Assembly (NCBI RefSeq): GCF_020085105.1
Contig: NC_058056.1
Coordinates: 201,799 to 265,798 of the forward strand
From: Siniperca chuatsi
Taxonomy: Eukaryota > Chordata > Actinopteri > Centrarchiformes > Sinipercidae
Length of the DNA stretch: 64,000 bases
Direction of reading: 5' to 3'
Part shown: one piece after another, positions 24,195 through 35,675 of the stretch
How positions within the stretch are numbered: position 1 is the first letter of the stretch
How the letters are laid out: each line of letters starts with the position of its first letter
The notes under the pieces: generated by a model
Told to the model about the DNA's origin: nothing
Database searches by the model: none
The model's input: the letters and a program-made list of their open reading frames with translations, nothing else
Position numbers and translations under genes: made by a program

Positions 24195-26480
24195 CTTTTA
24201 GTGTGTGGTGCCTCCACCATGTTGGCCAACCATGCCGGCATGCAGACACATTTAAAGAAATAGACGGAAAGCCAATGGACATGTCAAGACTTGACTTCTC
24301 CAGGAAGCTAATCCAAAAAACCTTGAAGTTCAGACCTGAAGACATAAACTGCATTTTAACGCTACTGTTCAACAAAGGATTTGATGTAAGCTTTTGTTCT
24401 GCTGTTACTCCGCTTTAAATGTTGAGAAACTGACTGATAATGCCTCTAAATCTCTCTCAAAACCTAACACGGCAGCAGCAGATGGCCGCCCACCATTGAG
24501 TCTGGTTCTGTCCAAGGTTTCTGCCTCTTAAAAGGAAGTTTTTTGTTGCCACTGTCACCAAATGCTTGCTCATGGTGGGATTGGTTGGATCTCTGTAATT
24601 AATATTATAAAGAGTACGGTCTAGACCTGCTCTATAGGAAAAGCACAATGAGATAACTTCTGTTATGAATTGCGCTATATAAATAAAATTGAATTGAATT
24701 GAATAAAACGGTCATTGTCAGAATGTTCAATGAGACAGTAAATGCGGATGACATTTGTTTGTGGCTGGGTAGATATTGCACCGTGAAAGGCCAGGCTACC
24801 AAAGTGAGAGATGAGGATGGTATTTGGAATTGCGCTTGGAGGGTCCCCATTCAACAATGGCAGGACCCTCAAGGCTTCCAAGGCCTGAAACATCTGCCAT
24901 CTGTGATAGTACTGGGAAACAACAGGGGCTACATTCATTACCAGGGCCAGCCCAAGCTCTGCCGCAAGTGTGGTGAGCATGGGCACCTGGCAGAAGCGTG
25001 TCAGCAGATAATTTGTGGGAAATGTAGAGAAACTGGGCACACCTTTGAGGAGTGCACCAATGGCAGCAAGTGTAATCCTTGTGGAGAAACAAACCACCTC
25101 TTCAGAGATTGCCCTCAATCCTTTGCCAACAAATTGAAAGTAACAAAAAAAGCGGAAAAAGGGAAAAATGGCGGACAAGATGAAGCAGTTAGAGAGCTAA
25201 TTGAAGAGGCTGGGCTGGAAAATTCAAATCTCCCGCCAAATCCTCTGATTGGAGGACAAGGAACAGGTGAGGCGGGAGTAGGAGAGGGGCATGCAATTGC
25301 CCCATAAGTGGAAAGTGATTAGGAAGATGGGGCAATGCAGGCAGAAGGCGGAGCTAGCCCAGACTCTAGCTCAGAAATTTAAAATGACAAGTCAGTGGGT
25401 GATAGCGAGGATGCCCCCCTTCCCAATGCCAAGCAGCCCAAGAGGCCTATATCAGAATTGTCCTCTGAGTCGCCTGGAGTCTCAGAGAAGAGGGGAAGAG
25501 CTGGGAACTACTCAAGCAGTTAATCTATGGAGGAGTCTTTCCCTCCAATTACCCAAATGAGGTCTCATTCTTAATCTGCAATCAACCCCTAAGGACTCAA
25601 ACCTCAATGCAACCTTGCGTCCGAGGCCAACCCCCAGAGTCCGACAGGGAAATGAAGCTCAACCCTGTCACCTTTCACCCATGAGAGTGAAGGAAGAGCT
25701 CCATTCACAGGAAACCGGTTAACTGGCTTTTAACACTGAAAATCCCCTTTTAGTCTTTTAAGATTTCATATCTGTTATTTTTAACCATACTCATGACACT
25801 TACCTTCTCAACCATCAATGTGAGAAGTGTGAAGTCGAGAGTTAGAGCCCAGACTGTTTTATCCTTTCTTAACTCTTTTAAGTCAGATGTGTTTTTAATA
25901 CAGGAATGTGGCCTGCAATTTTTTAATCACTACAGAGAGTGGGAGGAGTTATGGCCACGAACATCGATATGGAGCGGATCAAATGAAAACAAAAAGATGG
26001 AGTGGCCATTTTAATCAAAAACCCTCTGGTCTTGGTGAAGGGCAGTACTGTGGTGAGGCAAGGTCGGGCAATTTTAGCACAATTGACTTTTATGGGAAAA
26101 GATTTTAATGTCTTAAATATTTATGGCTTTAATGACAAAAATGACAGGTATGACCTTTTAGAAGACTTGTAGTTGCACATGCTAGGTAGGGTACCTTTAG
26201 TTGTAGGAGGAGATTTTAATTGTATTTTAAGCAGGAAAGAAAAGAAAAGGAGAAGATTTTAGAATCAACAAAACATCGATCTTATTACAGGGCATGTGCA
26301 GGGATTTTAAACTTCTGGACTGTTTTAAAACCATGCATCCCAGAGAGGAGGGCTTCACCTGGTTCAGTGGTGACGGCACCAGAGCCACCCGCATACATTA
26401 CCTTTTATCACGTGATTGCCCACCAACTGATGCTAGATTGACACCTGTTTTCTTTTCCGATCTCGCAAATCCTGCACCCT
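24195..26480 (+). mobile_element. Tx1-like LINE: ORF1 (three zinc knuckles) and ORF2 endonuclease
   Basis: ORF1 begins near 24203 (MSRLDFSRKLIQKTLKF, PEDINCILTLLFNKGFDVSF). After a 253-bp L2 insertion it continues to 25307 with [20 protein letters not shown] and three CX2CX4HX4C knuckles ([42 protein letters not shown] at about 24960-25110), as expected for an RNA-binding LINE ORF1. ORF2 starts near 25793 (FSTINVRSVKSRVRAQ, DVFLIQECGL) and is an AP-type endonuclease through GGDFNCILSRK (about 26210) to SRDCPPTDARLTPV (about 26440). No Tx1-type RT follows: homology switches to a Rex1-like element near 26480-26800. Frameshifts are frequent. The clade assignment is from memory. Confidence 0.65.
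24451..24703 (+). mobile_element. L2 3'-tail insertion inside Tx1-like ORF1
   Basis: L2 3' UTR from the CTCTCTCAAAACCTAACACG block to the ATTGAATTGAATTGAA tip, inserted between GCCTCTAAA and AACGGTC. Removing it, with one TAAA copy (24447-24450 or 24704-24707), restores the ORF1 frame across the point. The piece is 5'-truncated. Confidence 0.75.
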
Positions 26481-26984
26481 TTCACACTCTTCTGGTGTGA
26501 CAACAGGAAGAGGTCTATGGACTGCCTAAACGGCCAGAACTGCAGGCGGCAGGCCTAGGACACAGCCACAAAGAAGAGTCGCCTCTGTGCCCATTCGGAC
26601 AAAGGAGCTGGAGCTACACGGAAAAAGTTCCCTCCGGGTGAGGCAGGTGGGAAGGAGCAACAGGGAGAGGGTCTCTGAATGCAACGACAGGATTCCAAGA
26701 GACATAGTATGTTTGGGGGAGTGAAATGAGTAACCCTTGGTAGGGACTCACTACTCTCCTGCACAGCAATAGACTTGGAATTGCAAGGCAATTTGGGACA
26801 TTTTCTTTGGTAACTGTGCAAATGAACTGACAGAGACAATAATCTCCTATATTATTTTCTGTCTGAAAACAAAAAGCATTAAGATATACCCCAATAACAA
26901 GGTCTCATATGAAATGAAGAAATGTCTCAGCGAGAAAAGGGCTGCCTTTGCTGGGGGTGACATGGAATTATTTAAAGAAAAAAG

Positions 26985-27115
26985 GACTGTAGTGGTAGAG
27001 TGGGTCGTCCACCAATTGGAAGGTTGGCCGTTTGATCCTTGCTTCCCCCAGCCCACATGGCAAAGTGTCCTTGGACAAGACACTGAACCCCAAATTGCTC
27101 CCGTGCCTACACACT
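26985..27115 (+). mobile_element. SINE head (tRNA-derived), partial
   Basis: AGTGGTAGAGTGGGTCGTCC, then GGTTGGCCGTTTGATCC (B-box-like) and GTGTCCTTGGACAAGACACT match the SINE at 57.7 kb. The 3' half is missing. Confidence 0.65.
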
Positions 27116-27167
27116 CATTCATACACTGATGGCAGGTGTATCAGTACAAAGAAACTAATTCAGCCAC

Positions 27168-27324
27168 ACACACTCACACACCAATGCCACAGCCTTTGGG
27201 AGCAATTTGGGGTTCAGTATCTTCCCCAAGGATACTTTGACATGCAGGTTGGGGGAAGCCAGGATCGATCCGCCAACCTTCCGATTAATGGACAACCACT
27301 CTACCTCTAAGCCACAGCCACCCC
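27168..27324 (-). mobile_element. SINE-related repeat, inverted partner
   Basis: Reads on the minus strand as GGTGGCTGTGGCTTAGAGGT, then a GGATCGATCCTGG B-box-like motif and the AAGTATCCTTGGGGAAGATA block. Its head is inverted relative to 26985-27115. The CACACTCACACACCAATG flank is a common companion of this element. Confidence 0.65.
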
Positions 27325-27609
27325 TTTCAATCATACCAGTGCCTAAAAAAGAGTTGTCCTTACCTAATGACTTCAGACCCATTGCTCTTAACAGTATCTT
27401 ATGCAAGTGCATGGAAAGGGTTATACTGGGGCACCTAACATCTCCCCATGGACAGCTAGACAACCTCCAATTTGCCTATAAAGCACAGAGAGGCACTGAG
27501 GATGCTACATTAACACTACTGCACATCCAGCATCCTGAGGCTTATGCCAGAATTTTATTTATTGATTTTAGTTCAGCTTTTAATACAATCAAGACTGACA
27601 TTTTATTAA

Positions 27610-30227
27610 TGCAACCGCAAGGGGGCACAAGCCAGTGTCTTCTTGTGCCAGTCCCAAGTCTGGATAAATGCAGAGGGTTGTGTCAGGAAGGGCATCCGAC
27701 GTAAAACATATGCCAAATTAAAAATGCGAATCGTGAAAATTACTTCCATACCGGATCGGTCGGGGCCCGGGTTAACAACGACCGCCACCGATGCTGTTGA
27801 CCTACAGGGTACCGGTGGAAATTGGACTACTGTTGGTCAAAGACGAAGAAGGAGAGGAGGAAGGTGTGTTCGTAGGCAGAGAGAGAAGAGGAAGGCCAAG
27901 AATGTAGGACTGACAGTAGGGACTTTGAATGTTGGGACTATGACAGGGAAGGCTAGAGAGTTGATTGACATGATGCAGAGAAGGAAGGTGGACATACTGT
28001 GTGTCCAGGAGACCAGGTGGAAAGGTAGCAAGGCTAGAAGCTTAGGAGCAGGGTTCAAGTTGTTCTACCATGGGTCAGATAGGAAAAGAAACGGACTAGG
28101 AGTTATCCTGAAAGAGGAGTTTGTGAGGAATGTTCTAGAGGTGAAAAGAGTATCAGACAGGTTGATAAGTCTGAAGTGAAATTGAAGGGGTGATGTTCAC
28201 TGTTGTGAGTGGTTATGCCCCATAGGTAGGATGTGAGTTAGAAGAGAAGGAGAAATTCTGGAGTGAGTTAGATGAAGTGATGCAGAGCATCCCCAGAGGT
28301 GAGAGAGTGGTGATTAGCTGGACCACTACAGCTAATGTGATCAGGGAGACAGGTAGGAGGGTACTCGGTGTGTCATCTGGAAAGAGGAAAGCGGACAAGG
28401 AGACTTGGTGGTGGAACGAGGAAGTGCAGGAGTGTATACAGAGAAAGAGGTTAGCTAAGAAGAAGTGGGACACTGAGAGGACTGATGAGAGTAGACAGGA
28501 GTACAGGGAGATGCAGCATAAGGTGAAGGTAGAGGTGGAAAAGGCCAAACAAAGAGCATATGAGGACTTGTATGCTAGGTTGGACACTAAAGAGGGAGAG
28601 GTGGATTTGTACAGGTTGGCCAGACAAAGAGATAGAGATGGGAAGAATGTGCAGCAGGTTAGGGTGATTAAAGATAAGGATGGAAATGTATTGACAGGTG
28701 CCTGGAGTGCGATGGGAAGATGGAAGGAGTACTTTGAAGAGTTGATGAATGAGGAAAATGAAAGGGAACGAAGAGTAGAAGAAGTGACTGGTGTGGAGCA
28801 GGAAGTAGCAAAGATTAGCAAGAGTGAAGTGAGGAGGACGTTGAAGAGGATGAAGAGTGGAAAGGCAGTTGGTCCTGATGACATACCTGTGGAGGTATGG
28901 AAGTGTCTAGGAGAGGTGGCAGTAGAGTTTCTGACTAGTTTGTTTAACAAGATCTTGGAGAGTGAGAGGATGCCCGAGGAATGGAGGAGAAGTGTACTGG
29001 TGCCAATTTTTAAGAACAAGGGAGATGTGCAGAGCTGTGGCAACTACAGACGAATAAAGCTGATGAGCCATACAATGAAGTTGTGGGAAAGAGTAGTAGA
29101 AGCTAGGGGATAGCTTTGAGGATACTGATGGAGAAGTACAGAGAAGGTCATAGGGAGTTGCATTGTGTCTTCGTAGATTTAGAGAAAGCGTATGACAGGG
29201 TGCCGAGAGAGGAGCTGTGGTATTGTATGAGGAAGTCTGGAGTGGCAGAGAAGTATGTTAGAGTGGTGCAGGACATGTATGAGAGCTGTAAGACCATGGT
29301 GAGGTGTGCTGTAGGTGTGACGGAGGAGTTCAAGGTGGAGGTGGGTCTGCATCAAGGATCGGCTCTGAGCCCCTTCTTGTTTGCTCTGGTGATGGACAGG
29401 CTGACAGATGAGGTTAGACAGGAATCTCCATGGACTATGATGTTTGCGGATGACATTGTGATTTGTAGTGAGAGCAGGGAGCAGGTGGAGGAAAATCTAG
29501 AGAGATGGATGTCTGCTCTGGAAAACAGAGGAATGAAGCTTAGCCGCAGTAAGACAGAATACATGTGTGTCAATGAGAGGGACCCAGGTGGAACGGTGAG
29601 GTTACAGGGAGCAGAGGTGAAGAAGGTGCAGGACTTTAAGTACTTAGGGTCAACGGTTCAGAGCAATGGAGACTGTGGAAAAGAGGTGAAGAGGCGAGTG
29701 CAAGCAGGTTGGAACGGGTGGAGAAAAGTGTCAGGTGTGTTGTGTGATAAAAGAGTATCAGCAAGAATGAAAGCAAAGGTGTTCAAGACGGTGGTGAGAC
29801 CAACGATGTTGTACAGCTTAGAGACAGTGGCACTGAAGAAAAGACAAGAGGCAGAGTTGGAGGTAGCAGAGCTTAAGATGTTGAGGTTCTCTTTGGGAGT
29901 GACGAGGATGGACAGGATCAGAAATGAGTACATCAGAGGGACAGCTCATGTTAGATGTTTCGGCGATAAAGTCAGAGAGGCCAGATTGTGGTGGTTTGGA
30001 CATGTTCAGAGGAGAGACTGTGAATATATTGGTAGAAGGATGCAGGGGTTGGAGCTGCCAGGTAGGAGGTCTAGAGGAAGACCAAAGAGGAGATTTATGG
30101 ATGTAGTGAGAGAGGACATGAAGTTAATTGGTGTGAGTGAAGAGGATGCAGAGGACAGGGTTAGATGGAGGCACATGATTCACTGTGGTGACCCCTGAAA
30201 GGGAACAGCCAAAAGGAAAAGAAGAAG
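27610..30227 (+). mobile_element. RTE-type LINE, nested with target-site duplication
   Basis: 5' UTR signature at 27640-27715 (GTGCCAGTCCCAAGTCTGGA, GTCAGGAAGGGCATCCGACG). The endonuclease start at 27900-28180 holds TVGTLNVGTMTGKARELI and DILCVQETRWKGSKA. A deletion at about 28315 removes most of the endonuclease. A long linker and RT region follows (28277-29113) with GRWKEYFEELMNEEN and KAVGPDDIPVEVWK. After a second loss at about 29110, the RT core (29116-30198) has CVFVDLEKAYDRVP, LHQGSALSPFLFAL and an intact MFADDIVI box. The 3' end is the (GAA)n-tailed block at 30187-30230. A 19-bp repeat, AAGACTGACATTTTATTAA, flanks it at 27591-27609 and 30228-30246. The RT half is open for 360 codons, suggesting a fairly recent insertion, but the deletions make it non-autonomous. 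It is RTE clade by motif memory (BovB/Rex3/Expander-like). Confidence 0.85.
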
Positions 30228-30793
30228 AAGACTGACATTTTATTAAAACTCGATTCCAACAGACACCTTGCACTGTGGCTCAAAGACTTCTTATCTGACC
30301 GCCCACAAAGAGTCTCTGTACTAGTCTTCTGTCTTCTTAAGTATGCAGATGACATGGCAATGGTGGGTCTAATGTTCAAGGGTAATGCAAGAGAGCAAGA
30401 GTAGAGAGTTTTGACATTAATCACATCAACAATCTATTAATATGGTGTCAAGAGAGTGCTTTGCTCTTAAACGCTAACAAGAGCAAGGAACTCATTGTTA
30501 GCAATTAGGGTGGGCAACCAATGTGTCAGCCAATTACAATTGAGGGCCAAGCTGTAGCGATGGTTGGTAGTTATAAATATTTAGGAATGATTTTAGACGC
30601 CAACTTAAATTTTAATGAACATTCAGACTTGATTTTCAAGAAGGCAATGCAAAGATTGTTCCTGTTAAGGAAATTAAATAGCTTTGACATTTGCAAAGAA
30701 GTCCTGAGGATGGTTTACACCAGTCTAGTGGAAAGTATAATATCCTACAACTTCACATGCTGGTACGGAAATTTAGGGGCTAGGAGCAGTTAA

Positions 30794-31325
30794 AAAAAAT
30801 GGGGATAGAGAAACCCACTTAAACTTTCATATTTATGACAGTTTTTCTATAACTTCCACCTTTTTCCATATTTCTTGGGAAAGTGCATGGAAATTAGAAA
30901 TTTTGTAGAGCCTAAATTTTGTGGTTCTTTTTTAAAATTCTCTTTCTATTGGGGGAAAAGAGTCTCATTAGAGGAAGCAGACCTCCCTTTGCTCTCAGAC
31001 AACTTGTATTTACCCTTCATTGTGTTCCCGCGCTGAGAACAGAGGTCTCTGGACCTTGTCCACTAAAGGTTAGCTTATTGTTTGGTGGACTATTTACTTC
31101 ATAAAACCTTGTTTTCTTATGAGGTTATCAGTGAGCCCTCACATTCACTGTCTGTCTGCTCACACACACGGGCTCACCTGGTTGTGGAGAGACAGCAGCC
31201 TCTCAGACAAAAGTGACACTGTAGGAGTTTTTCTTTACTTGTTGACTGTCTTTTGCCTTGGAGCTATGAGCAAAAACAGCCGAAATTTTGATCACTTTGT
31301 CTGAGAGATCTGTGCTGAGTCTATA

Positions 31326-31362
<37 letters not shown>

Positions 31363-33157
31363 TGCCAGTCTTGTTTATGCTCATTATCTTTGCTTTGAGT
31401 TCCTGTGTTTGTCCTGCTTTTACGGCAGTCAAGGGTCAATGGAGTACAACGTGCCTGGATGAATAGAGAAACAAGGCTTTGCAATGCTGCTGAGTTTGTA
31501 GTTTTACCTGAAAATGTGAACTGAGAAGTTAGGCTGAGGGATAGAAAGAGTAAAAACTGTTTAAACTGTTGAAGCTAAATGAGAAACAAACGTTTGCCAT
31601 CTGAGGTCTATTAAGGTGTTATAGGGAGGACATAGAAGGAGAAGTGTTAGTTTGTGCAGAGATAGGTCATGAATTGACATGCAACCGTGCCTTTGCCTCT
31701 GTTGACTGAGTTTACCCAGGCTTGTAAAGGGAGCTGATCAAAGACACCTGGAAATGAAGCTACCAGCGAACACAAACTGCCACAAATCACTCAAGGGCTT
31801 TCATCTTTATTTTGTTACTGGCATGACAACATGTACGACTGACCTGCCAAAATAAATGCTTGGAGGGAATTTTAAGGATAAAAATTTGTGAGTTACACAT
31901 TGTCGATCATGGCACTGGAAAAGAAAGTCCAACTATTATTTTCAAAACCAGCTGAGAGGTTAACTGAGGAAAAGGGGTTCACTTTACATAATGCTTTTCC
32001 ACATCCTACCAAAAAAGGTTAGCACTTCCATTCTAATAATACCTCTTAAGTCCGATAGGAGGGGGATTTTTAGCTGTGGATATTTTCCTTTCCCTGTTAC
32101 ATCGATGGTTTAAAATTATGGTGTGCTGTTCACACCATTCAGAGGAACTCTTAGAGGGGGATAAGTTGTTTGGTTTGAGTAACCGTAGCTTGTGTTGAGC
32201 CTTATGTGGTATCCCTTTACACTCAGAGGCCTTCACACAGGAAATTGTGACTCCAATTTTAGGATAGCCCATCTGAAGGAGGGGATCATGTTAGAAGAGT
32301 TACCAAAATGGCACTGAAGATATTAAAGACATTAGACCTATATTCAGAGGTCTTGATAGAAAAGAGTTGTTTTAACTTGAGATGTACATATGTTTGTGCC
32401 TCTGTGGATGAGACAAAAGAGACGAAGTGGCTCCGGGCTGGAGCCTCCGTCTCTGCTCAATGACCCATTGGTGTCTGTCATCGCATCACCTCTCTGCCTA
32501 TTAATAGGGTTAGAATCCTGTCCATGTGGAGGGACCTGTGAATGGAAAAGACTATAGTGAAAATGTGTGTATGAGACCAAAGGTAAACTAATACGGAATT
32601 AGAAGCATTGATCTGACATCTGCTCTTAGCCTCAGCCAGAGTCTTGGCTCTGTGATTGTTCCTGGGAGAAATAGGACTTACTACTTTTTCAGTCATTCAT
32701 TATTTCTTTTATGCCCACTTTGTTGAAAATAATTATACAATTTGTTATCCAATTTTTGCAATCTGCATTAATTTTAAAATTAGTATTTTTAATTGAATTA
32801 ACATTGAATTAATTGTTACATTTCTGCATTCTTTTGAAAAGAGTGTAGCATCTACGTCTATGCATCTACGTCTAATTATACATTTTAAACAGTATAAAAC
32901 AACAATGTACAGTATGTATGTATGGCAGCATAGTAAACCTATACATTTGTTACCATTTGTAAAAGTTTGGCTTGGAGATGACACCCAAAGACAGGGTACT
33001 GAAGTCAGAAAGTACTGACAGACTTAGCATTTTGCTGGTTTCTGCATTTTTATGCAATTTATAGACAGAAAGAAAAATATGGGATAACGCCAACCTTTAA
33101 TTAAAATATTTTGTGAACTAGGTACATTTAAAACTGCACTAATTAATATTTTTAGAT
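30794..33157. other. No recognisable gene; one (CA)n run
   Basis: Only short frames without domains. A (CA)n microsatellite lies at 31328-31360. No transposon ends or RNA genes were seen. Confidence 0.45.
31328..31360. repeat. (CA)n microsatellite
   Basis: About 16 uninterrupted CA units. Confidence 0.95.
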
Positions 33158-33624
33158 TGTTACAACCCAGACTAACTAAACCTAACTAAACCCTGCAGAG
33201 GCCCAAAACCACTAAACATGTGCCCCTACAAGTTAACAACTCAAACACATTCAAAATCAAAGCTAACAACAAGATCAACTATACAGCAAAAACTAGTTAA
33301 CACAAACAAGCACAGTGGCAGACTGCTCAGGTTATGCACAGCCGCTGCAGTTGTCTGTTTCAGATGCCTCTTATCACTTCCCATGCGTGGAGCAAGCAGA
33401 CTCTGGATTGGTGGACTAGGCTGGTGACATGGGATGGATGAGAGGAGGTGGACGAGACCTCATTGGAGAAGGTCTGGAGATGACAGTCCAATCAATGAAG
33501 AGGAATCCACAGCGAGGTAGACCAATCCCAGGAGAGAGGCTGCAAAGCTCTGTCAAAATATGAAGGACCACAAGGATTACTTCTTTACACACTACAAACC
33601 CAGCTAACAGCAAGGGTTGTAACA
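33158..33624. mobile_element. Solo LTR with 4-bp duplication
   Basis: A 467-bp block opens TGTTACAACCC and closes GGGTTGTAACA, an 11-bp perfect inverted terminal repeat with TG...CA ends. The flanks carry AGAT on both sides (33154-33157, 33625-33628). There is no internal coding sequence, so this is best read as an LTR left by recombination between the two ends of a retrotransposon. Superfamily and orientation are undetermined. Confidence 0.7.
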
Positions 33625-33654
33625 AGATCAACAATAGATCAAATCTAACTGTAT

Positions 33655-33870
33655 ACTACCTGTCCAGCACCAAACAGCAGACAGAACCATTTAACAGCTA
33701 AAGAGCCAGATATTTTATAGGAGTTGGCGGAGACCACAAACAGAGGAATAAGAGAGTGAATATTGGACTTACATTCATCAGGTGGACACAAACACGTCTC
33801 CAAATGAATGATAATGTTGCTTCATAACTGCTGGATGTTTGCTAACATGTTAGCCATATCAACAATGTGA
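33655..33870 (+). repeat. Unnamed interspersed repeat R1, copy 3
   Basis: CAGCTAAAGAGCCAGATATT, GGAGACCACAAACAGAGGAA, TTCATCAGGTGGACACAAAC and the GCTGGATGTTTGCTAAC end align with 10540-10720. It shows more divergence and small deletions than copy 1. Confidence 0.6.
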
Positions 33871-34004
33871 TAATATGTCAATATGTTTACAACTTGATAT
33901 GAAAACAAAATGTTATTGTATTTTGTCATACATAAGAATGGACACCTTCACACAGTTTTCATACATTATATAGTTTATAAGCACATTCATACACTGTAAA
34001 TAAG

Positions 34005-35393
34005 TATTGTCTCATTTCCGGTCACCGGTGTTTGTGTTTTACTAGTTGCGTATTTTTGCTGCTCTAGCTCATCACAGTTAATTTTGTTTGATTCTTCATT
34101 ACAGCCGCTAACTATCTGCTATATGTTTAAAAGTACACTAGTTCTACTCAAGCACTCATAGCTCTCTTCTTCTTTTAGCAACTTTCTTGCTAATCCCACA
34201 GTTTACATGCTATTAATTTTTGCTAGCTACCGTTCTTTAGCTTAGCAGCTAGCAATGGCTCCTCTCTCCCTCTCACTCTCCTGCTCTCTCTTGCTCGGTG
34301 TGTCAAATGTTTAGCTATTCCTCTGTCTCCTTTAGTAATAATGGTACATGTAATAAATGTAGTTTATCTGTAGCATTGGAGGCGAGGCTTAGCAAACTGG
34401 AAACGCGGTTCTGCACTATGTGAACTCAATCATTAGCTGCTGTAATTAGTCAGCCCCCAGACGTCGGTGCAGACCGACCAGAGGTAGTTCCTTTTCTTTT
34501 AGCATTTTGTAGAGTGGCAACATTCTGGTCGGAATTTCATTAAAGAAGGCTCGTTGACAGGGGATCTTGCTCTAGCGTGGTGACACTGCGACCAGCTATG
34601 TGTTGTGAGGCTGTGGTGGTCGAGACACTGGCTTGGACTGGAGTTGTCCTCAGAGGCGATGAAGTCGGAGAACTGCAGCGGTGGCGATGGACTGTCCTTG
34701 AATTGCCTCTTCCTCTCTTTTCTACTGACGGAGATGGGCAAGGAAGAGACTGTGTAGAGGCTTGCTGGACTTACTCGCTTCGTGGACGGCTTTTGGATTA
34801 CGGAAAGCAGGGTCTCAGGCACTGAGGCGGTGGAGAAGTTTTGGATTCTGTTGCTGGGTCTGCTGGTTGAAGAGTTGAAGTAGTAACATTAGCTCACTTT
34901 TCTGGGTGTGCTAGAGGCGATGTTGCGTGATCTCGGTTCTGGTGCAGAATACGAGAGCGAAAGAGGAGGAGATGGGTTAGGTGGGTATTTATGGGAATGC
35001 CGGAAGTGGCATGATTGAGGCGTGGCCCTGCTCCCGAAACTCTGCTAAATAGCTCCAATTAAAGAGTCAGACAAATTCTATTTTAATTAAATGATTAAAA
35101 AATTAAGTGTAAAGAAAGCTTAAAGTAGTTCAGATAGTAGTTCCAACATGTCTGACTTCACGTTGGCTTGATGGTGAGGCAGACATGTTGGAAGAATGGT
35201 GGAAATTAGACTTGTTCTAGTCATGTCTCTTCTTCAAGCATGCTGAAGAGTGTATATCTCGTTAGAAGCGACCAAAAAAAAAACAACAAAAGAAAGAGCG
35301 AGGCCGCCATCTGCTCCCAAGCTCCTGACTGATATCAGAAGTGAATCTGGATGCTGTTCTTGTGCCTCCGTCTCCCCACCCCCTCCCCCTAAA

Positions 35394-35425
<32 letters not shown>

Positions 35426-35675
35426 ACTTAAAACCTGACAAGGCAGCATCGGATGGCCGCCCACAATTGACTCTGGTTCTGTCCGAGGTTTTTGCCTCTT
35501 AAAGGAAGTTTTTCCTTGCCACTGTTGCCAAATGCTTGCTCGTGGTGGGATTTGTTGGGTCTCTGTAAATAATATAAAGAATACGGTCTAGACCTGATCT
35601 ATAGGAAAAGTGCAATGAGATAACTTCTGTTATGAATTGGCGCTATATAAATAAAATTGAATTAAATTGAATTGC
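34005..35675 (+). mobile_element. L2-like LINE copy 3, internally deleted
   Basis: 5' part 34005-34480 (GTATTGTCTCATTTCCG, TTTGCTGCTCTAGCTCATCA, GTACATGTAATAAATGTAGT) aligns with 53206-53580. The 3' part 35390-35675 has the (TC)n block, ACTTAAAACCTGACAAGGCA, the GGTTTTTGCC block and the ATAAATAAAATTGAATTAAA tip. Intervening DNA (34500-35230) carries no recognisable ORF2 and may be deleted or foreign, so the copy is a 5'-plus-3' remnant. Confidence 0.65.
35141..35193. other. Short perfect hairpin
   Basis: TTCCAACATGTCTG (35141-35154) pairs exactly with 35180-35193. After one unpaired A at 35155, six further pairs (56-61 with 74-79, one a G-U) are possible, leaving a 12-nt loop. A small-RNA precursor is conceivable, but it may equally be a folded-back repeat end. 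Confidence 0.45.

Larger units (their letters stand above)
26480..30793 (+). mobile_element. Rex1/Babar-like LINE copy C, heavily invaded
   Basis: Readable pieces are IYPNNKVSYEMKKCLSEKRA then AFAGGDMELFKEKRTVV (26880-26990), IIPVPKKELSLPNDFRPIAL, LQFAYKAQRGTEDA and YARILFIDFSSAFNTIKTD (27330-27609), and, after the RTE insertion, LKYADDMAMV (about 30340), VGSYKYLGMILDANLNF and LVESIISYNFTCWYGN to 30793. The FIDFSSAFNTI box is typical of Rex1-like RTs. It is a different subfamily from copies A and B. The left boundary with the Tx1-like element is uncertain. Stops and deletions show it is dead. Confidence 0.7.

Noticed and set aside
28213..29043. 276-codon minus-strand frame
   Set aside because: It lies opposite the RTE linker/RT reading frame, with low-complexity Ser/Leu composition and no domain.
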